This document shows, piece after piece, positions 11,775 through 22,905 of a stretch of DNA of 64,000 nucleotides. Position 1 is the first letter of the stretch. Every line of letters begins with the position of its first letter. The DNA lies in the NCBI RefSeq assembly GCF_023091745.1, contig NC_068926.1, forward strand, positions 45,656,001-45,720,000. The letters run 5' to 3'. The notes beneath the pieces were generated by a model. That model saw nothing but the letters and a program-made list of their open reading frames with translations, was not told the origin of the DNA and ran no database searches. Position numbers and translations under genes: made by a program. Source of the DNA: Budorcas taxicolor. Its lineage: Eukaryota; Chordata; Mammalia; Artiodactyla; Bovidae.

Positions 11775-11983
11775 GTGTGCTCAGTTGTGTCCAACTCTTT
11801 TCTATCCCACGGACTGTAGCCCATCAGGCTCCTCGGTCCATTTAGTTTTCTAGGGAAGAATACTGGAGTGGGTTACCGTGCCTTCTTCTGGGGTTTCTTC
11901 CCGACCCAGGGATTGAACCTGCACATCTTGTGTCTCCTACACTGGCAGGCAGATTCTTTACCACTGGGCCACCTGGGAAGCCC
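11775..11983 (-). mobile_element. Bov-tA SINE
   Basis: Antisense copy: TGTGTGCTCAGTTGTGTCCA at the left, ACTGGAGTGGGTTACCGTGC and GGGATTGAACC in the middle, CACCTGGGAAGCCC at the right. Confidence 0.92.
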
Positions 11984-12164
11984 TTGTATTGTTTGTATTA
12001 ATATAGGCATCTTATTTTTGATATCCTTTTAAAGCTCTTTCTTTTCTTATAGAAATCTTTTTGATTTGAACACTCTCTTTGTATGGTAAGAGTATAAACC
12101 TGCTGTTTATTTCCATATTTTCTTTAGATATTTTTCTCCAGGTCATTTGCCTTATGCTACTATG

Positions 12165-12345
12165 ATTTTTTAAAAAAATTTATTTATTTTAATTGAAGGC
12201 TAATTACTTTACAGTACTGTGGTGGTTTTTGCCATACATTGACGTGAATCAGTACGTGTGTCCCGCTGTCCTGAACCCCCTCCCACCTCCTTCCCTATCC
12301 CATCCTTCTGGGCTGTCCAAGTGCATCGGCTTTGAGTGCCCTATT
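12165..12345 (-). mobile_element. 5'-truncated ruminant L1 3' end
   Basis: Antisense ruminant L1 3' end: TTTATTTATTTTAATTGAAG, then a tract through GCCATACATTGACGTGAATC and the C-rich CCCCCTCCCACCTCCTTCCC. It lies in AT-rich sequence that may be older antisense L1 (11.99-12.50 kb). Confidence 0.7.
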
Positions 12346-12504
12346 CTACAGTCAGAAATTTTAAAATCTACATTATTAACCTATATTTTGCTTATTATTT
12401 TCCTTTTGCCTGCATTGTGGTTAATAAATCCTTTCTCACCCTCAAGATTTTAGATTATTAACCTCAATTTTCCTCCAAATGCGTTTTGATTTTAAAGTTA
12501 ATGT

Positions 12505-12832
12505 ATTTTACTTATTTATTTTTAAAAAATATTTCTTTCTTTTTAATTCGGTTGCTCTGGCCCCCTTGCGGTGTGCAGACTTTCTCTAGTTGTGAGAACT
12601 GGGGGCTGCTCCTCGTTGTGGTGCAGGGGTTGTCATTGCGGGGGCTTCTCTCATTGCAGAGCACAGATCTGGGCGCCTGAGCTTTAGCAGTAGCAGCACA
12701 TGGGCTCAGCAGCTGCAGCTCATAGGCTTAACTGCCCCGTGGCATATGGGATCTTCCCAGACCAGGATTCAAACCCATGTGACCCCTGCATTGCAACGTG
12801 GATTCTTAACCACTGGACCACCAGGGAAGCCT
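12505..12832 (-). mobile_element. CHR-type cetartiodactyl SINE, near full length
   Basis: Antisense CHR SINE with a body containing repeated short motifs (GGGGGCTGCTCC, GCGGGGGCTTCTCTCATTGC, GCAGCACATGGGCTCAGCAG) and a tRNA head ending CACCAGGGAAGCCT. A perfect 10-bp direct repeat, AAGTTAATGT, borders it at 12495-12504 and 12833-12842. About 328 bp, the longest CHR copy in the window. Confidence 0.9.
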
Positions 12833-12889
12833 AAGTTAATGTCTTTTAAATGACAAAAATTTAATGTATCTAGTAAAAATTTCAGAGAA

Positions 12890-13070
12890 TTCAACAGAGT
12901 CCATTTTTGGAAGAGTTACTATGAGCCCGTCACTGTACTTAATGCTGGGTGTATCATGGAAAAATCCTTGCCCTTAGAGTTCATATCTAGGAAAGCTCCC
13001 CAAACATCATGCAAGTAACTATAAAATTAACTCTGGAAATTCAGAAACGAGCACAAGATAAATGCAAAAC
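12890..13070 (+). mobile_element. Possible MIR fragment
   Basis: The order 'ttactatgagcccgtcactgtacttaatgctggg' (12918-12951) followed by a 'ccttgcccttagagttcat' phrase (12966-12985) matches the MIR core layout, but divergence is high. The adjoining 13290-13400 (GAAACAGCATGTGCAAGGGT) looks like another old interspersed repeat that I cannot name. Confidence 0.45.
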
Positions 13071-13760
13071 CACCTCTGAGAACTCACAGATCATCATACA
13101 GAACATGTAAAAATTTTCCCGAGACGGGTTGTATGAAGATGAGGTACTGGGAGCAGTGATGCTGGCCCAGGTCGCTCCCCATTAGCACATTTCCCAGAGA
13201 CAAGAACGGCTGGATCGTGGTGTACCATGAGCGGAAGTTCACTACACATGGAAGGTAGTGGTGGTTGGAGGGGAGGAGAGTGGGAACAGGGAAGAGCATT
13301 CTGAGAGTCTGAAACAGCATGTGCAAGGGTCCTGGGGCAGGTGGATATGGAACATGCAGGGCAAGATGTCACTGAGATGGTGGGACAGGGGCTGAGGGGT
13401 CACAGAAGGGTAAAAATGTAATGTATTCCTTCTCTGTCCCCTCCTGACTCCCTGCCTTCTTGTCCCACTCTCAGAGGCTACCACAGTCGAAACCTGGGTA
13501 TTTACCTTTGTAAATGGTATATGTAAATATACCATTCTGTGCATATGTAAATATAAATGTACAATATTAATGATAGAAATATAATAATAATGGGAAAAAA
13601 TAATGTATACATATTTATATTTGCTTTCTAATTATGAAAAGTTAAACATACTCAAGGCTAGAGACATAAAACTCTCATAGACCCATCACCCAACATCAAC
13701 AGCCATCAACATTTCGCCACCCCCAGAAGCAGTCAAGAATACATAGAACTATACATAGAA
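13071..13760. other. Unrecognised sequence with AT-rich stretch
   Basis: About 700 bp. 13500-13640 is strongly AT-rich with repeated ATGTAAATAT-like words. Minus-strand frames of 80-100 residues overlap one another in different frames and show no domain. Confidence 0.35.
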
Positions 13761-13761
13761 G

Positions 13762-15370
13762 TCTCAATGACCTGATGGTATGGATACCACGATGGTGTGG
13801 TCACTCACCTAGAGCCAGACATCCTGGAGTGTGAAGTCAAGTGGACCTTAAGAAACATTATTATGAACAAAGCTAGGGGAGATAATTCCAGCCGAGCTGT
13901 TTTAAATCCTAAAAGATGATGCTGTTAACATATTGTATTCAGTATGCCAGCAAACTTGGAAAACTCAGCAGTGGCCCAAAGACCACTGCTCCCAAAGAAG
14001 AGCAGTGCCAAAGAATGTCAAAAATACTGCACAGTTGCACCCTTTTCACATGCTAGTAAAAGTGAAAGTGAAAGTGAAGTTGCTCAGTTGTGTCTGACTC
14101 TTAGTGCCCCCGTGGACTGCAGCCCATGCTAGCAAGGAAATGCTTAAATCCTTCAAGCTAGGCTTCAACAGTACGTGAACTGAGAACCTGTAGATGTACA
14201 TGCTGGATTTAGAAAAGGGAGAGGAACCAGAGAGCAAATTGCCAACATCAGTTGGATCATAGAGAAAGCAAGGGCATTCCAGAAAAACTTTACTTTTGCT
14301 TCACTGACTACACTAAACCCTTTGACTGTGTGGATCACAGCAAACTGTGAAAAATTCTTCAAGAGATGGGAACACCAGACCACCTGACCTGCTTCCTGAG
14401 AAATCTGTATGCAGGTCAATAAGCAATAGTTAGAATCAAAATGGAACAATGGACTGGTTTCAAATTTTGAAAGAAATTTGTCAAGGCTGTATGTTGTTAC
14501 TGTGCTTATTTAACTTATATGCGGAGTATATCATGCAAAATCCCAGGCTGGATGAATCACAGGCTGGAATCAAGACTGCAGGGAGAAATATCAATAACTC
14601 AGATGTGCAGATGATACCACTCTTATGGCAGAAAGTGAAGAGGAGCTAAGGAGCCTCTTGATGAGGGTGAAAGGAGAGTAAAAAGCTGGCTTAAAACTCA
14701 ACATTCAAAAAATTAAGATCATGGCATCCAGTTGCATCACTTTATGACAAATAGATGGGGAAAACAGTGACAGAGTTTCTTTTCTTGGGCTTCAAAATGA
14801 CTGTGGATGGTGACTGAAGTCATGAAATTAAAAGATGCTTACTCCTTGGAAGAAAAGCTATGACAAACCTAGGCAGGTTATTAGAAAGCAGAGACATCAC
14901 TTTGTTCACAAACATGCGTATAGTCAAAGCTATACTTTTTTTCAGTAGTCATGTATGGATGTGAGATCTGGACCATGAAGAAGGATGAGTGCCAGAGAAC
15001 TGATGCTTTCAAATTGTGGTGCTGGAGAAGACTCTCGAGAGTCTCTTGCACAGCAAGGAGATTAAACCAGTCAATCCTAAAGGAAATCAACCTGGAATAT
15101 TCATCGGAAGGACTGATGCTGAAACTGAAGCTCCAGTACTTTGATCACCTGATGCAAAGAGCTGACTCATTGGAAAAGACCCTGATGCTGGGAAAAATTG
15201 AGGGCAGTAGGAGGAGGGGGGCGACAGAGGTTGAGATGGTTGGATAGCATCATGGACTCAATGAACATGAGTTTGAGCAAACTCGGGGAGGCAGTGAAGG
15301 ACAGGGGAACCTGGTACACTGCAGTCCGTGCGGTCACAAAGAGTCAGATATGACTTGGAAACTCAACAGT
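13762..15370 (+). mobile_element. BovB (RTE) LINE, sense, 5'-truncated and decayed
   Basis: Sense BovB from the sequence before the reverse transcriptase (about CACTCACCTAGAGCCAGACA) through RT to the 3' segment. Coding remnants include 14951-15247 with the recognisable MYGCEIWTMKKDE and LKLQYFDHLMQRADSLEKTL. The RT core (14281-14700) is broken by frameshifts and stops, so the polymerase Asp motif is not readable in one frame. A 65-bp SINE fragment is nested at 14060-14124. More diverged than the BovB copies at 28.7, 46 and 58 kb. Confidence 0.9.
14060..14124 (-). mobile_element. Very short Bov SINE fragment nested in BovB
   Basis: The insert starts with repeated AGTGAAAGTGAAAGTGAAGT and runs through TTGCTCAGTTGTGTCTGACT to about CGTGGACTGCAGC. 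The flanks CATGCTAGTAA (14049-14059) and CATGCTAGCAA (14125-14135) match at 10 of 11, so this is an insertion event, not a rearranged piece. Only the 3' part of the SINE was copied. Confidence 0.85.
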
Positions 15371-15802
15371 GGAAACAGCAAGAAGCAGTCAGGGTTCCAC
15401 AGATAACATAGGAACTCGGGGTTGGGGAAGAGCTCAATGAAGGACAGTGTGCACACGGGTGGGCAGGGTGAAGAGTGAATCACTTTAGGGTCTGCAACAG
15501 CAGGAAGCAGTTCTGTGTCTGAGTGGAAGGGAGGGTGGTTACCCAGATCACAGGAGCTGTGACTATCTGTGAAGGAGGCATGCGGGGTGGGGGTAGGGGT
15601 GGGTGAGGCACCAGTGCCTATGTACAGCCTGGTGACTAATGCTCTGAACACTCCCCTTTGCCTCTGATTGAACCAAGGGACTCCAGAGGGAAAGCGTTCC
15701 TTTATTCCAAGATAAGGAGCTTAGCATCCTGAACATAGAAGACTAATAGAATCTGGAGGTGTGAAAGAATACCGAGCTCAGCTTTCTTTTTCAGTGCAGT
15801 AT
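15371..15802. other. Unrecognised sequence
   Basis: About 430 bp between the BovB end and a CHR SINE. No repeat or exon recognised. Confidence 0.35.
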
Positions 15803-15811
15803 CAAACATTT

Positions 15812-15998
15812 CTTTGTTATTTATTATTTATTTGGCTGCACCTGGTCTTAGATGTGGAATGCAGGATCTTAGATCTTTGTTGCATCATATGAACTCTTAG
15901 TTGTGGCCTTCAGAATCTAGTTCCCCAATCGGGGATCGAATCCGGACCTTCTATATGGGGAGTGTGAATCAGCCACTGGACCACCAGGGAAATCCCTT
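15812..15998 (-). mobile_element. CHR SINE fragment
   Basis: Antisense tRNA-Glu SINE with TTTATTTGGCTGCACCTGGT at the left and GGGGATCGAATCC then GGACCACCAGGGAAATCCC at the right. The interior is shortened. TGCAGTAT occurs on both sides (15795-15802 and 16002-16009) and may be the remaining target duplication. Confidence 0.8.
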
Positions 15999-16925
15999 CC
16001 CTGCAGTATTTTAAAGCAAATTGCATACATGGTGTCATTTCATTCCTATATACTTCAATAAGCATCTTAGTAAAGAGCCTCACCTTTCATAACTACTGTA
16101 TTATTATCATATTTTATCAAACAAACCTCAATTTCTTAATTTAATCCCAGTCCATGTGCAAATTTCCTTGTCTGAAAAACTATGTTATTAATTGGCTCAT
16201 TTGAACCCTGGCTGAAGCCGATTCTATACACTGCGTATGAATTCTATATCTCTTGTCTCTCTAAACCTAGAATAGGTTCCTCCCTCTCTCATGTCATGGA
16301 TTTCTAATTTCACATTGACTAGTTGAAGAAACCGTGTGAATGTCTTTGTTAGAATGCCCTGTATTCTGATTTCAGCTGAATTGCTTCCTTGGCTCTTGTT
16401 TCATTTGCTCTCCTGTTTCCCAAATAGCTGCAGGCTTGTCGTGAAGTCGGAAGGCTGAGGAGATTCAGATTGGTCTGTTTTGCATCAATATTTCGTGGGT
16501 GAAACTGAGTTCTTTATACTACATTCTATCATGAGGTACATAATGACTGTCCCTCTCACTTCTCATGATGTTGATGGATTTGTGATTTCAAATGGTGATG
16601 CTCTAACTCCTCCATGTAAATTTCCTCATCGATCTTCCACCTAATAATTTTAATATTTATGGAATGATCAGAATAGATTTTTTAATAAGATGCTGAAGCT
16701 TTTGATTCTTCAATTCTGAAATTATTAGTTTGAGTTCTGTTTGGAAGAGCTATTCCATATGACTAGGACTGTGGATTTACCATGAAGTATTCATACCAGA
16801 AACGCAAGATTAATGCTTAATTTTCCTCTTTATCAATTTTCAGAGTAATAAATTGGTATCCTAGAAACTTCTAGTGGTGTGCAATGAGTATTTTGGAACA
16901 TAATTTTTCTCTTTGTCATCTCCTA
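15999..16925. other. Unrecognised sequence
   Basis: About 0.9 kb of AT-rich DNA. No recognised ruminant repeat and no open frame worth reporting. Old L1-related sequence is possible near 16600-16900. Confidence 0.35.
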
Positions 16926-17395
16926 ATCTATTATTTTACTCATGGCTTTTACTTTAATTGAGGTGAAATTCACATAACATAAAATTAAGGATTTTAAAGT
17001 GTACAATTTAGTGGCCATTAGTACATTTAAAATGCTATGCAGCCATCACCTTTATTCTGTTTCAAAACATTTTGACCACCCCCTATTCTTTCCTCCACCC
17101 CAGTCCCTGACAGTTACTAAACAATTTTCTGTTGCTGTAAATTTGTGTATTCTTAACATTTCATATGAAATGAAAAATAGGTGACTTTGTTTCTGATTTC
17201 TTTTATTACGCTTAGCATAAAGTTTTCCGTGTTTATCCATGTAGCAGCACTTAATCCATTTTGTGGCTGGATAATATTCTATTGCATGGGTGTACCGCTT
17301 TGTCCATCCATTCATTTGTTGGTAGATATTTAAACTTTGTTGGCAATCATCTGTAGCACTGCTATGAACATTCATGTACAAGTATTCTTCTGTGC

Positions 17396-17484
17396 TCAGC
17401 GCTCAGCTGTGTCTGGCTCTTTGTGACCCCATGGACTGTAGCCCACCAGGCTCCTCTATCCATAGAATTTTCTAGGCAAGAATA
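17396..17484 (-). mobile_element. Bov SINE fragment
   Basis: Only the 3' half of an antisense SINE is present: GCTGTGTCTGGCTCTTTGTG, CCCACCAGGCTCCTC and GGCAAGAATAT, then old L1 resumes at TCTGTTTTCAACTC. It is a 5'-truncated copy. Confidence 0.85.
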
Positions 17485-17880
17485 TCTGTTTTCAACTCTT
17501 TTGGGTATAAACATAGGAGTGGAAATTCTGGATCATTTGGTAATTCTATATTTAATTTTTGGAGGAAATTTTCAACATTTTCCATAGCAGCTGCACCATT
17601 TTATATTTCAGTCAGCACATCCTTCCCCACATGTGTAATTTTCTAAAAATTATTGTCATAGCCATTCTGGTGTAGACTGAAATCTCACTGTAGCTGTGAT
17701 TTGCTTTTCCCTAGTGATGCTGATGTTGAGCATATTTTCATGTCCTTGTTGGCCATTTGTGTATCTTCTGTGGATGTCTGTTCAGGTTTTAATTGTATTG
17801 TTTGCCTTTTGTTGTTGAAATGTAAGAGTTCATAATATATTCTGAATCTAAACCCATATCAGATTTGTAATTCAGTCTCT

Positions 17881-18354
17881 AAGTCATGCCTGACTCTTTG
17901 CAACCCCATGAACTGCAGCACATCAGGCTTCCCTGTCCTTTGCCATCTACCCGAGTTTGCTTAAACTCATGTCCCTTGAGTCAGTGATGCTATCCAAAAA
18001 CATCTCATCGTCTGCCACGGCCTTCTCCTAGCCTCGCTCTTTTTCAGCATCAGAGTCTTTTCCAATAAGTCAGTTCTTTGCATCAGGTGGCCAAATACTG
18101 GAGCTTCAGCTTCAGCATAAGTCCTTCCAGTGAATATTCTGGATTGATTTCCTTTAGGATTGACTGGTTTGATCTCTTTACCATTCAAGGGACTCTCAAG
18201 AGTCTTCTCCAGTACCACAATTTGAAAGCATCAATTCTTCAGTGCTCAGCCTTCTTTATGGTCCAAATCGCCCATCTGTAGGTGACCTTTGTCAGCAAAG
18301 TGATGTCTCTGTTTTTTAATACACTGTCTGGGTTTATCATAGCTTTCCTGAACT
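17881..18354 (-). mobile_element. BovB LINE 3' end, antisense
   Basis: Antisense BovB 3' part. The minus frame 17967-18218 gives ESPLNGKEIKPVNPKGNQSR and LMQRTDLLEKTLML, a diverged form of the BovB C-terminus. Target duplication ATTTGTAA / ATTTGCAA at 17873-17880 and 18355-18362, inside antisense L1 that continues on both sides. Confidence 0.9.
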
Positions 18355-18478
18355 ATTTGCAAATATTTCCTCCCATTGTGAAGGTTGTCTTTTCACTTTT
18401 ATGATAATGTCCTTTGATATACAAAATTTTTTTAATTTTGGTGAAGTGCAACTTATTTTTTCTTTTGTTGCCTGTACT

Positions 18479-18575
18479 TTTTTAAAATTTAAATTTATTT
18501 ATTTTAATTGGAGGCTAATTACTTTACAATATTGTATTGGTTCTGCCACACATCAACATGAATCCGCCTATACTT
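18479..18575 (-). mobile_element. 5'-truncated ruminant L1 3' end (copy 1 of tandem pair)
   Basis: TTTATTTATTTTAATTGGAG, then a segment through CTAATTACTTTACAATATTG to ACATCAACATGAATCCGCC. It lies directly beside a second partial copy at 18588. Confidence 0.7.
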
Positions 18576-18587
18576 TAAAAAAATTTT

Positions 18588-18765
18588 CTTTTTAATTGGA
18601 GGATAATTACAGTATTGTGTTGACTTCTGAATTACAACAACATGATCAGCTACAAGTATACATATGTCCCCTCCCTCCTGAACCTTCCCCCACCCTCACC
18701 ACATCCCACCTCTCTAGGCTGTCACAGAGTATCACGTTGAGCTCCCTGTGTTGCCTATACTTTTG
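18588..18765 (-). mobile_element. 5'-truncated ruminant L1 3' end (copy 2)
   Basis: Begins TTTTCTTTTTAATTGGAGGA, then the C-rich CCCCTCCCTCCTGAACCTTC and the 'cacagagtatcacgttgagctccctgtg' tract (18724-18751). A slightly different variant from the copy at 18479, so probably a separate insertion rather than a duplication. Confidence 0.65.
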
Positions 18766-19558
18766 ACGTCATAGCTAAGAATCCATGATCAAGTCTGAGG
18801 TCATGAAAATTTACCATTAAATTTTCTCCAAAGAAATGTACATTTTTACCTCTTAAATTTAGGTCATTCTTCTATTTTTGTTAGTTTTTATATATGGAAT
18901 AACATGAAGTTCCATTTCATTCTTGTACATGTGGTTATCCAGTTGCCCCTGTGACATTTTTTTTTTTTGAAGAGTCTATTCTTTTCCAAAAGAATGGTCT
19001 TGAAACTTTTGTCAAAAGTTGCTGACCATGAATTTATGTGTTGACTTCTGGATCCTTAGTGCTATTGAATTTGTCTATATGGCTCCATTTATGCCAATAC
19101 CACACTCTTTTGATTACTGTAGCTTTGTGTAGGTTTTAAAATTGGGATGTGTTATCTTCCAACTTTGTTCTTTTCCAAGATTGTTTTGGCTATTTGGGGT
19201 AACTTGCAATTCCTTATGAATTTTAGGATCTGATTTACTATTTTTGCAAAAAAAAAGCCATTGAGATTTTGGTGGAGATTGCATTACATCTATGATTTGT
19301 ATAATTTTGATTTCTTAAACATATTAAATCTCCAGTCAATAAATAAAATACTAATTTCCTTTTATTTAGGTTTTTAAATTTTTCTTTTAGTAATGTTTTG
19401 TATTCTCAGTGTACAGGTCTTGCACCTCCTTGATAAAATTTGTTCTTACATATTTTATTATTTTGATGTTGTTGTAAGTGAAATTATTTTCTTAATTTTT
19501 TAAAATTATTATTATTATTATTTTTTATTTACTTTGTGCCTTCTGGCTTTTATTTTAT

Positions 19559-20409
19559 TTATTTTTTATTTTATTTTTTTTAATTTTAAAATCTTTAATT
19601 CTTACATGTGTTCCCAAACATGAACCCCCTCCCACCTCCCTCCCCATAACATCTCTGTGGGTCATCCCCATGCACCAGCCCCAAGCATGCTGTATCCTGC
19701 ATCAGACATAGACTGGCGATTCAATTCTTACATGATAGTATACATGATAGAATGCCATTCTCCCAAATCATCCCACCCTCTCCCTCTCCCTCTGAGTCCA
19801 AAAGTCCATTATACACAGCTGTGTCTTTTTTCCTGTCTTGCATACAGGGTCGTCATTGCCATCTTTCTAAATTCCATATATATGTGTTAGTATACTGTAT
19901 TGGTGTTTTTCTTTCTGGCTTACTTCACTCTGTATAATCGGCTCCAGTTTCATCCATCTCATCAGAACTGAATCAAATGAATTCTTTTTAACGGCTGAGT
20001 AATACTCCATTGTGTATATGTACCACAGCTTTCTTATCCATTCATCTGCTGATGGACATCTAGGTTGTTTCCATGTCCTGGCTATTATAAACAGTGCTGT
20101 GATGAACATTGGGGTACATGTGTCTCTTTCAATTCTGGTTTCCTTGGTGTGTATGCCCAGCAGTGGGATTGCTGGGTCATAAGGGAGTTCTATTTGCAAT
20201 TTTTTAAGGAATCTCCACACTGTTCTCCATAGTGGCTGTACTAGTTTGCATTCCCACCAACAGTGTAGGAGGGTTCCCTTTTCTCCACACCCTCTCCAGC
20301 ATTTATTGCTTGCAGATTTTTGGATCGCAGCCATTCTGACTGGTGTGAAGTGGTACCTCATTGTGGTTTTGATTTGCATTTCTCTAATAATGAGTGATGG
20401 GTTGCCTGT
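19559..20409 (-). mobile_element. Ruminant L1 (L1_BT-type), antisense 3' portion
   Basis: Antisense young-type L1: 3' UTR (AACCCCCTCCCACCTCCCTC at about 19622) followed by the ORF2 C-terminus up to about 20405, where a Bov-A2 piece takes over. The ORF2 C-terminal frame is intact across this interval, unlike the old L1 around it, which points to a much more recent insertion. Confidence 0.92.
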
Positions 20410-20469
20410 CTGTGGGGTCGCACAGAGTTGGACATGACTGAAGCAACTTAGCAGCAGCAGCAGCAGCAC
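20410..20469 (+). mobile_element. Bov-A2 SINE 3' fragment
   Basis: Only the terminal part remains: GGGGTCGCACAGAGTTGGAC, ATGACTGAAGC and a (CAG)n-type AGCAGCAGCAGCAGCAGCAC tail. It sits at the junction between L1 and BovB. Confidence 0.85.
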
Positions 20470-20795
20470 TGTATAAAAATCAAACCAGTTAATCCTAAAG
20501 GAAATCAGCCCTGAATATTCAATGGAAGGACTGATGCTGAAGCTGAAGCTCCAATACTTGAGCCACCCAATGTGAAGAGCCGACTCATTGGAAAAGACCC
20601 AGATGCTGGGAAAGATTGAAGGCAGGAGAAGAAGGGGATGACAGAGGATGAGATGGTTGGATGGCATCACCGACTCAATGGACATGAGTTTGAGCAAATT
20701 CCAGGAGATAGTGAAGGACAGGGAAGCCTGGCATGTTGCAGTCCACGGGGTCACAGACACGGCGACATGACTTAGTGATTGAACAGCAACATAAA
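20470..20795 (+). mobile_element. BovB LINE 3' end, sense
   Basis: Sense BovB 3' part: CCAGTTAATCCTAAAGGAAA through GAAGCTCCAATACTTGAGCC and GGTTGGATGGCATCACCGAC, ending in GGGGTCACAGACACGGCGAC. About 325 bp, 5'-truncated. Confidence 0.92.
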
Positions 20796-21235
20796 AATAC
20801 AACTGATTTGGTGTTTTGATCTTACATCCTGAAATTGCTGATTTCTTACTCACTCATAGGCTTTGTTTTCTATATGTGAGTTCTTTAGGATTTTCTATGT
20901 ATCAGTATAAGATCAAGTTATCTGTAAATAGAAATACTTTTCTTATTTCCAATTTTTCAATAAAATGTCTTTTATTTCTGTGCTTCCCATAATTTTTCTG
21001 GTTAGGAATTCCAGTATAATGTTGAATAGAAATGGCAAAAGCAGGTCAGTTTTCTTCCTGAACTTAGGGGAAAAAACTTTTAGTCATTAGCCATTTAATA
21101 TAATATTGAGTATGATGTTAAACATAGCTTTTAAAAACATAATTTTTTTCCATTGTGATGAAATACACACACCATAGCATTTACCATTTTAACGATTTTG
21201 AAGGGCACAATTCAGTGGTATAAAGTATAGTCATA
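20796..21235 (-). mobile_element. Old antisense LINE-1 segment
   Basis: Antisense ORF2-like sequence (ATGTTGAATAGAAATGGCAA near 21020), then a stretch at about 21130-21240 like an old L1 3' end (AATTCAGTGGTATAAAGTAT). It resembles the segment at 16.95 kb. Confidence 0.65.
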
Positions 21236-22340
21236 TTGTTATATAAGCATCCTCTGTACTTATCTCCAGAACTCTTTTCTTCTATTTTCCTAATAACATT
21301 AAACTGTTCCTCTGTGTTCTCTTATAGCTTTCTGATCATCTTTAGAACATTTATTTTCAATTCCCTGTCAGGCAATTTCTGGGTTTGGCCAGTTACTGGA
21401 GGTTTAATGTGTTCCTTTGGCGGAGTCATGTTTCCTTGATTCTTTGTAATCCTTGCATCCTTCTGCGGTATTTGTGCATTCGAGGAAGCAGAAACTGCTT
21501 CTCCATCTGCAAGGAAAGACCTTTACCTGTAAAAGGAAGCACTCTGGAGTGTGTTGTGACCCTGGGTCTAATGGTGCAGGGTGTCAAGCATGTCAGTGCA
21601 TGGCAGTGCTGGTTCCAGAGTGGTGGCATGATTTATTGACTTATGTCATTGGGACTTACAGCTTTGACAACTGCATAGTCCTTGGTGAGCATTGAAGGGC
21701 ATTCAAGAAGGGCTGTTGGGGTCCTCCGCTGTGCTTTCAGTTCCATCAGCTAGGCATCAAGGTAAGCAGCAGTAGTGGCCAGACCCAGTGGTGTCCACAC
21801 GCTCAACTGCAGGGCACAGCTGCAAGTCTTATAGAGTGGCAGGGTCCAGCTGCAAACTCACAGATAGTGTTGGGGGCTGGGGTAGGCACAAGAGACAGGG
21901 ACAACTGTGGGAATGCTGGTAGCTACCAGGGCTGTCAGCATGCTCTTCCGTGGCTGCACAGCATCTCCCTTGGTGCATGCGTGGCAGTGGAGGTCAGGGA
22001 AGGGCGTCAGGCTGGTAGTGTGTGAGTACACAGCTGCAGAGGCTGGCCTTGAGTGCACGCACAGCAGCGGGCATCAGACACGGGGGTCTAGGCTGGTGTT
22101 TTGCTCTGGTGCAGCTGCTGAGGATGGGCACAGCTGCCGGCGCTGTTCCCAGGCTCTGGTAGGGGCCAGGGCGGGAGAGAGCAGAGGGGATTCACGCAGC
22201 CGTGTGGGGAAAGCTGGTGAAGGCTCCGGGGGGGTCTGTGATGACCATGCTGGCTTTGGTTTCTTCAGTGGCAGAGCCTGCTAGGGTCATCTGCTGAAGA
22301 GATCCCTGTGCACTGTCATTACTTTTTACGATGTTTGGTA
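21236..22340. other. GC-rich unrecognised insert within L1-derived DNA
   Basis: About 1.1 kb lying between antisense L1 pieces. 21700-22270 is GC-rich and contains several diverged versions of a CACAGCTGC / GGCTGGT-containing phrase (for example around 21810, 21845, 22030 and 22120). This suggests a worn internal repeat of some tens of bases. Old L1 untranslated sequence is one possibility. The plus frame 21907-22284 (125 residues) has no domain. Confidence 0.4.
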
Positions 22341-22905
22341 GTATTCACCAGTGAAGCCTGGGCTTTTCTTTTGGGGAGGTTTTTTCATTCCTAAGTCTCA
22401 TCTCTTCGCTTGTTATGAGTCAGATCAGATTTCCCATTTCTCCTTGAGTCAGTTGTGGTAGTTTGTTTATTCTAGGAGCTTCCCCATTTAGTCCAGGGTA
22501 TCTGATCTGTTCATGTACACTTGTTCACGGTGTTCTCTTTTAATCCTTTTATCTGTGTAAGGTAAATAGTAATGTCCACCTTTTCATTTCTGCTTTTTAG
22601 GATTGATGATGTGTTAAATCCACTACATCATTATTCTTTTTTTAAAATATGAATTATACTTTTCTTATCGGAGGACAATTGCTCTACAATATTGTGTTGG
22701 CCTCTGCCATACATCAACACAAATCAGCCACAGGTATACATATACCCCCTCCCTCTTGTACCCCCCTCCCACCCCTCTAGGTTGATACAGAGCACTGGGC
22801 CGAGCATCCTGTGCCACACAGCAAATTCTCACTTGCTCTCTATTTTACATATGGCAATGTGTATGTTTCCATGTGATTCTCTCAACTAACCCATCCCTAT
22901 GCAGT
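22341..22905 (-). mobile_element. Old antisense L1 plus ruminant L1 3' end
   Basis: 22341-22630 is old antisense L1 ORF2 (GGTAGTATTCACCAGTGAAG). From about 22640 a ruminant-type L1 3' end follows (GTGTTGGCCTCTGCCATACA, with C-rich CCCCCTCCCTCTTGTACCCC). No open frame of interest. Confidence 0.7.

Larger units (their letters stand above)
16926..19558 (-). mobile_element. Old LINE-1, antisense, split by later insertions
   Basis: Antisense L1 3'/ORF2 sequence in consistent order: a 3' UTR-like stretch at 16940-17110, ORF2 C-terminal antisense at 17200-17400 and 17480-17870, then 18355-18480 and 18770-19500. It is interrupted by a SINE fragment (17396), a BovB (17881-18354) and two short ruminant L1 3' ends (18.48, 18.59 kb). 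No coding capacity remains. Confidence 0.78.
19867..20853 (-). pseudogene. L1 ORF2 C-terminal remnant within a 328-residue chimeric frame
   Basis: Residues about 150-328 are the L1 ORF2 protein C-terminus, including the cysteine-rich segment C185-X3-C189-X7-H197-X4-C202 and the phrase LPYDPAIPLLGI. Residues about 1-128 come from translating BovB antisense, and about 129-150 from Bov-A2 antisense. The frame is therefore an accident of stacked transposons, with an AUG supplied by flanking DNA. The L1 segment lacks endonuclease and reverse transcriptase, so no enzymatic function is expected. Expression as a real protein is unlikely. Confidence 0.88.
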
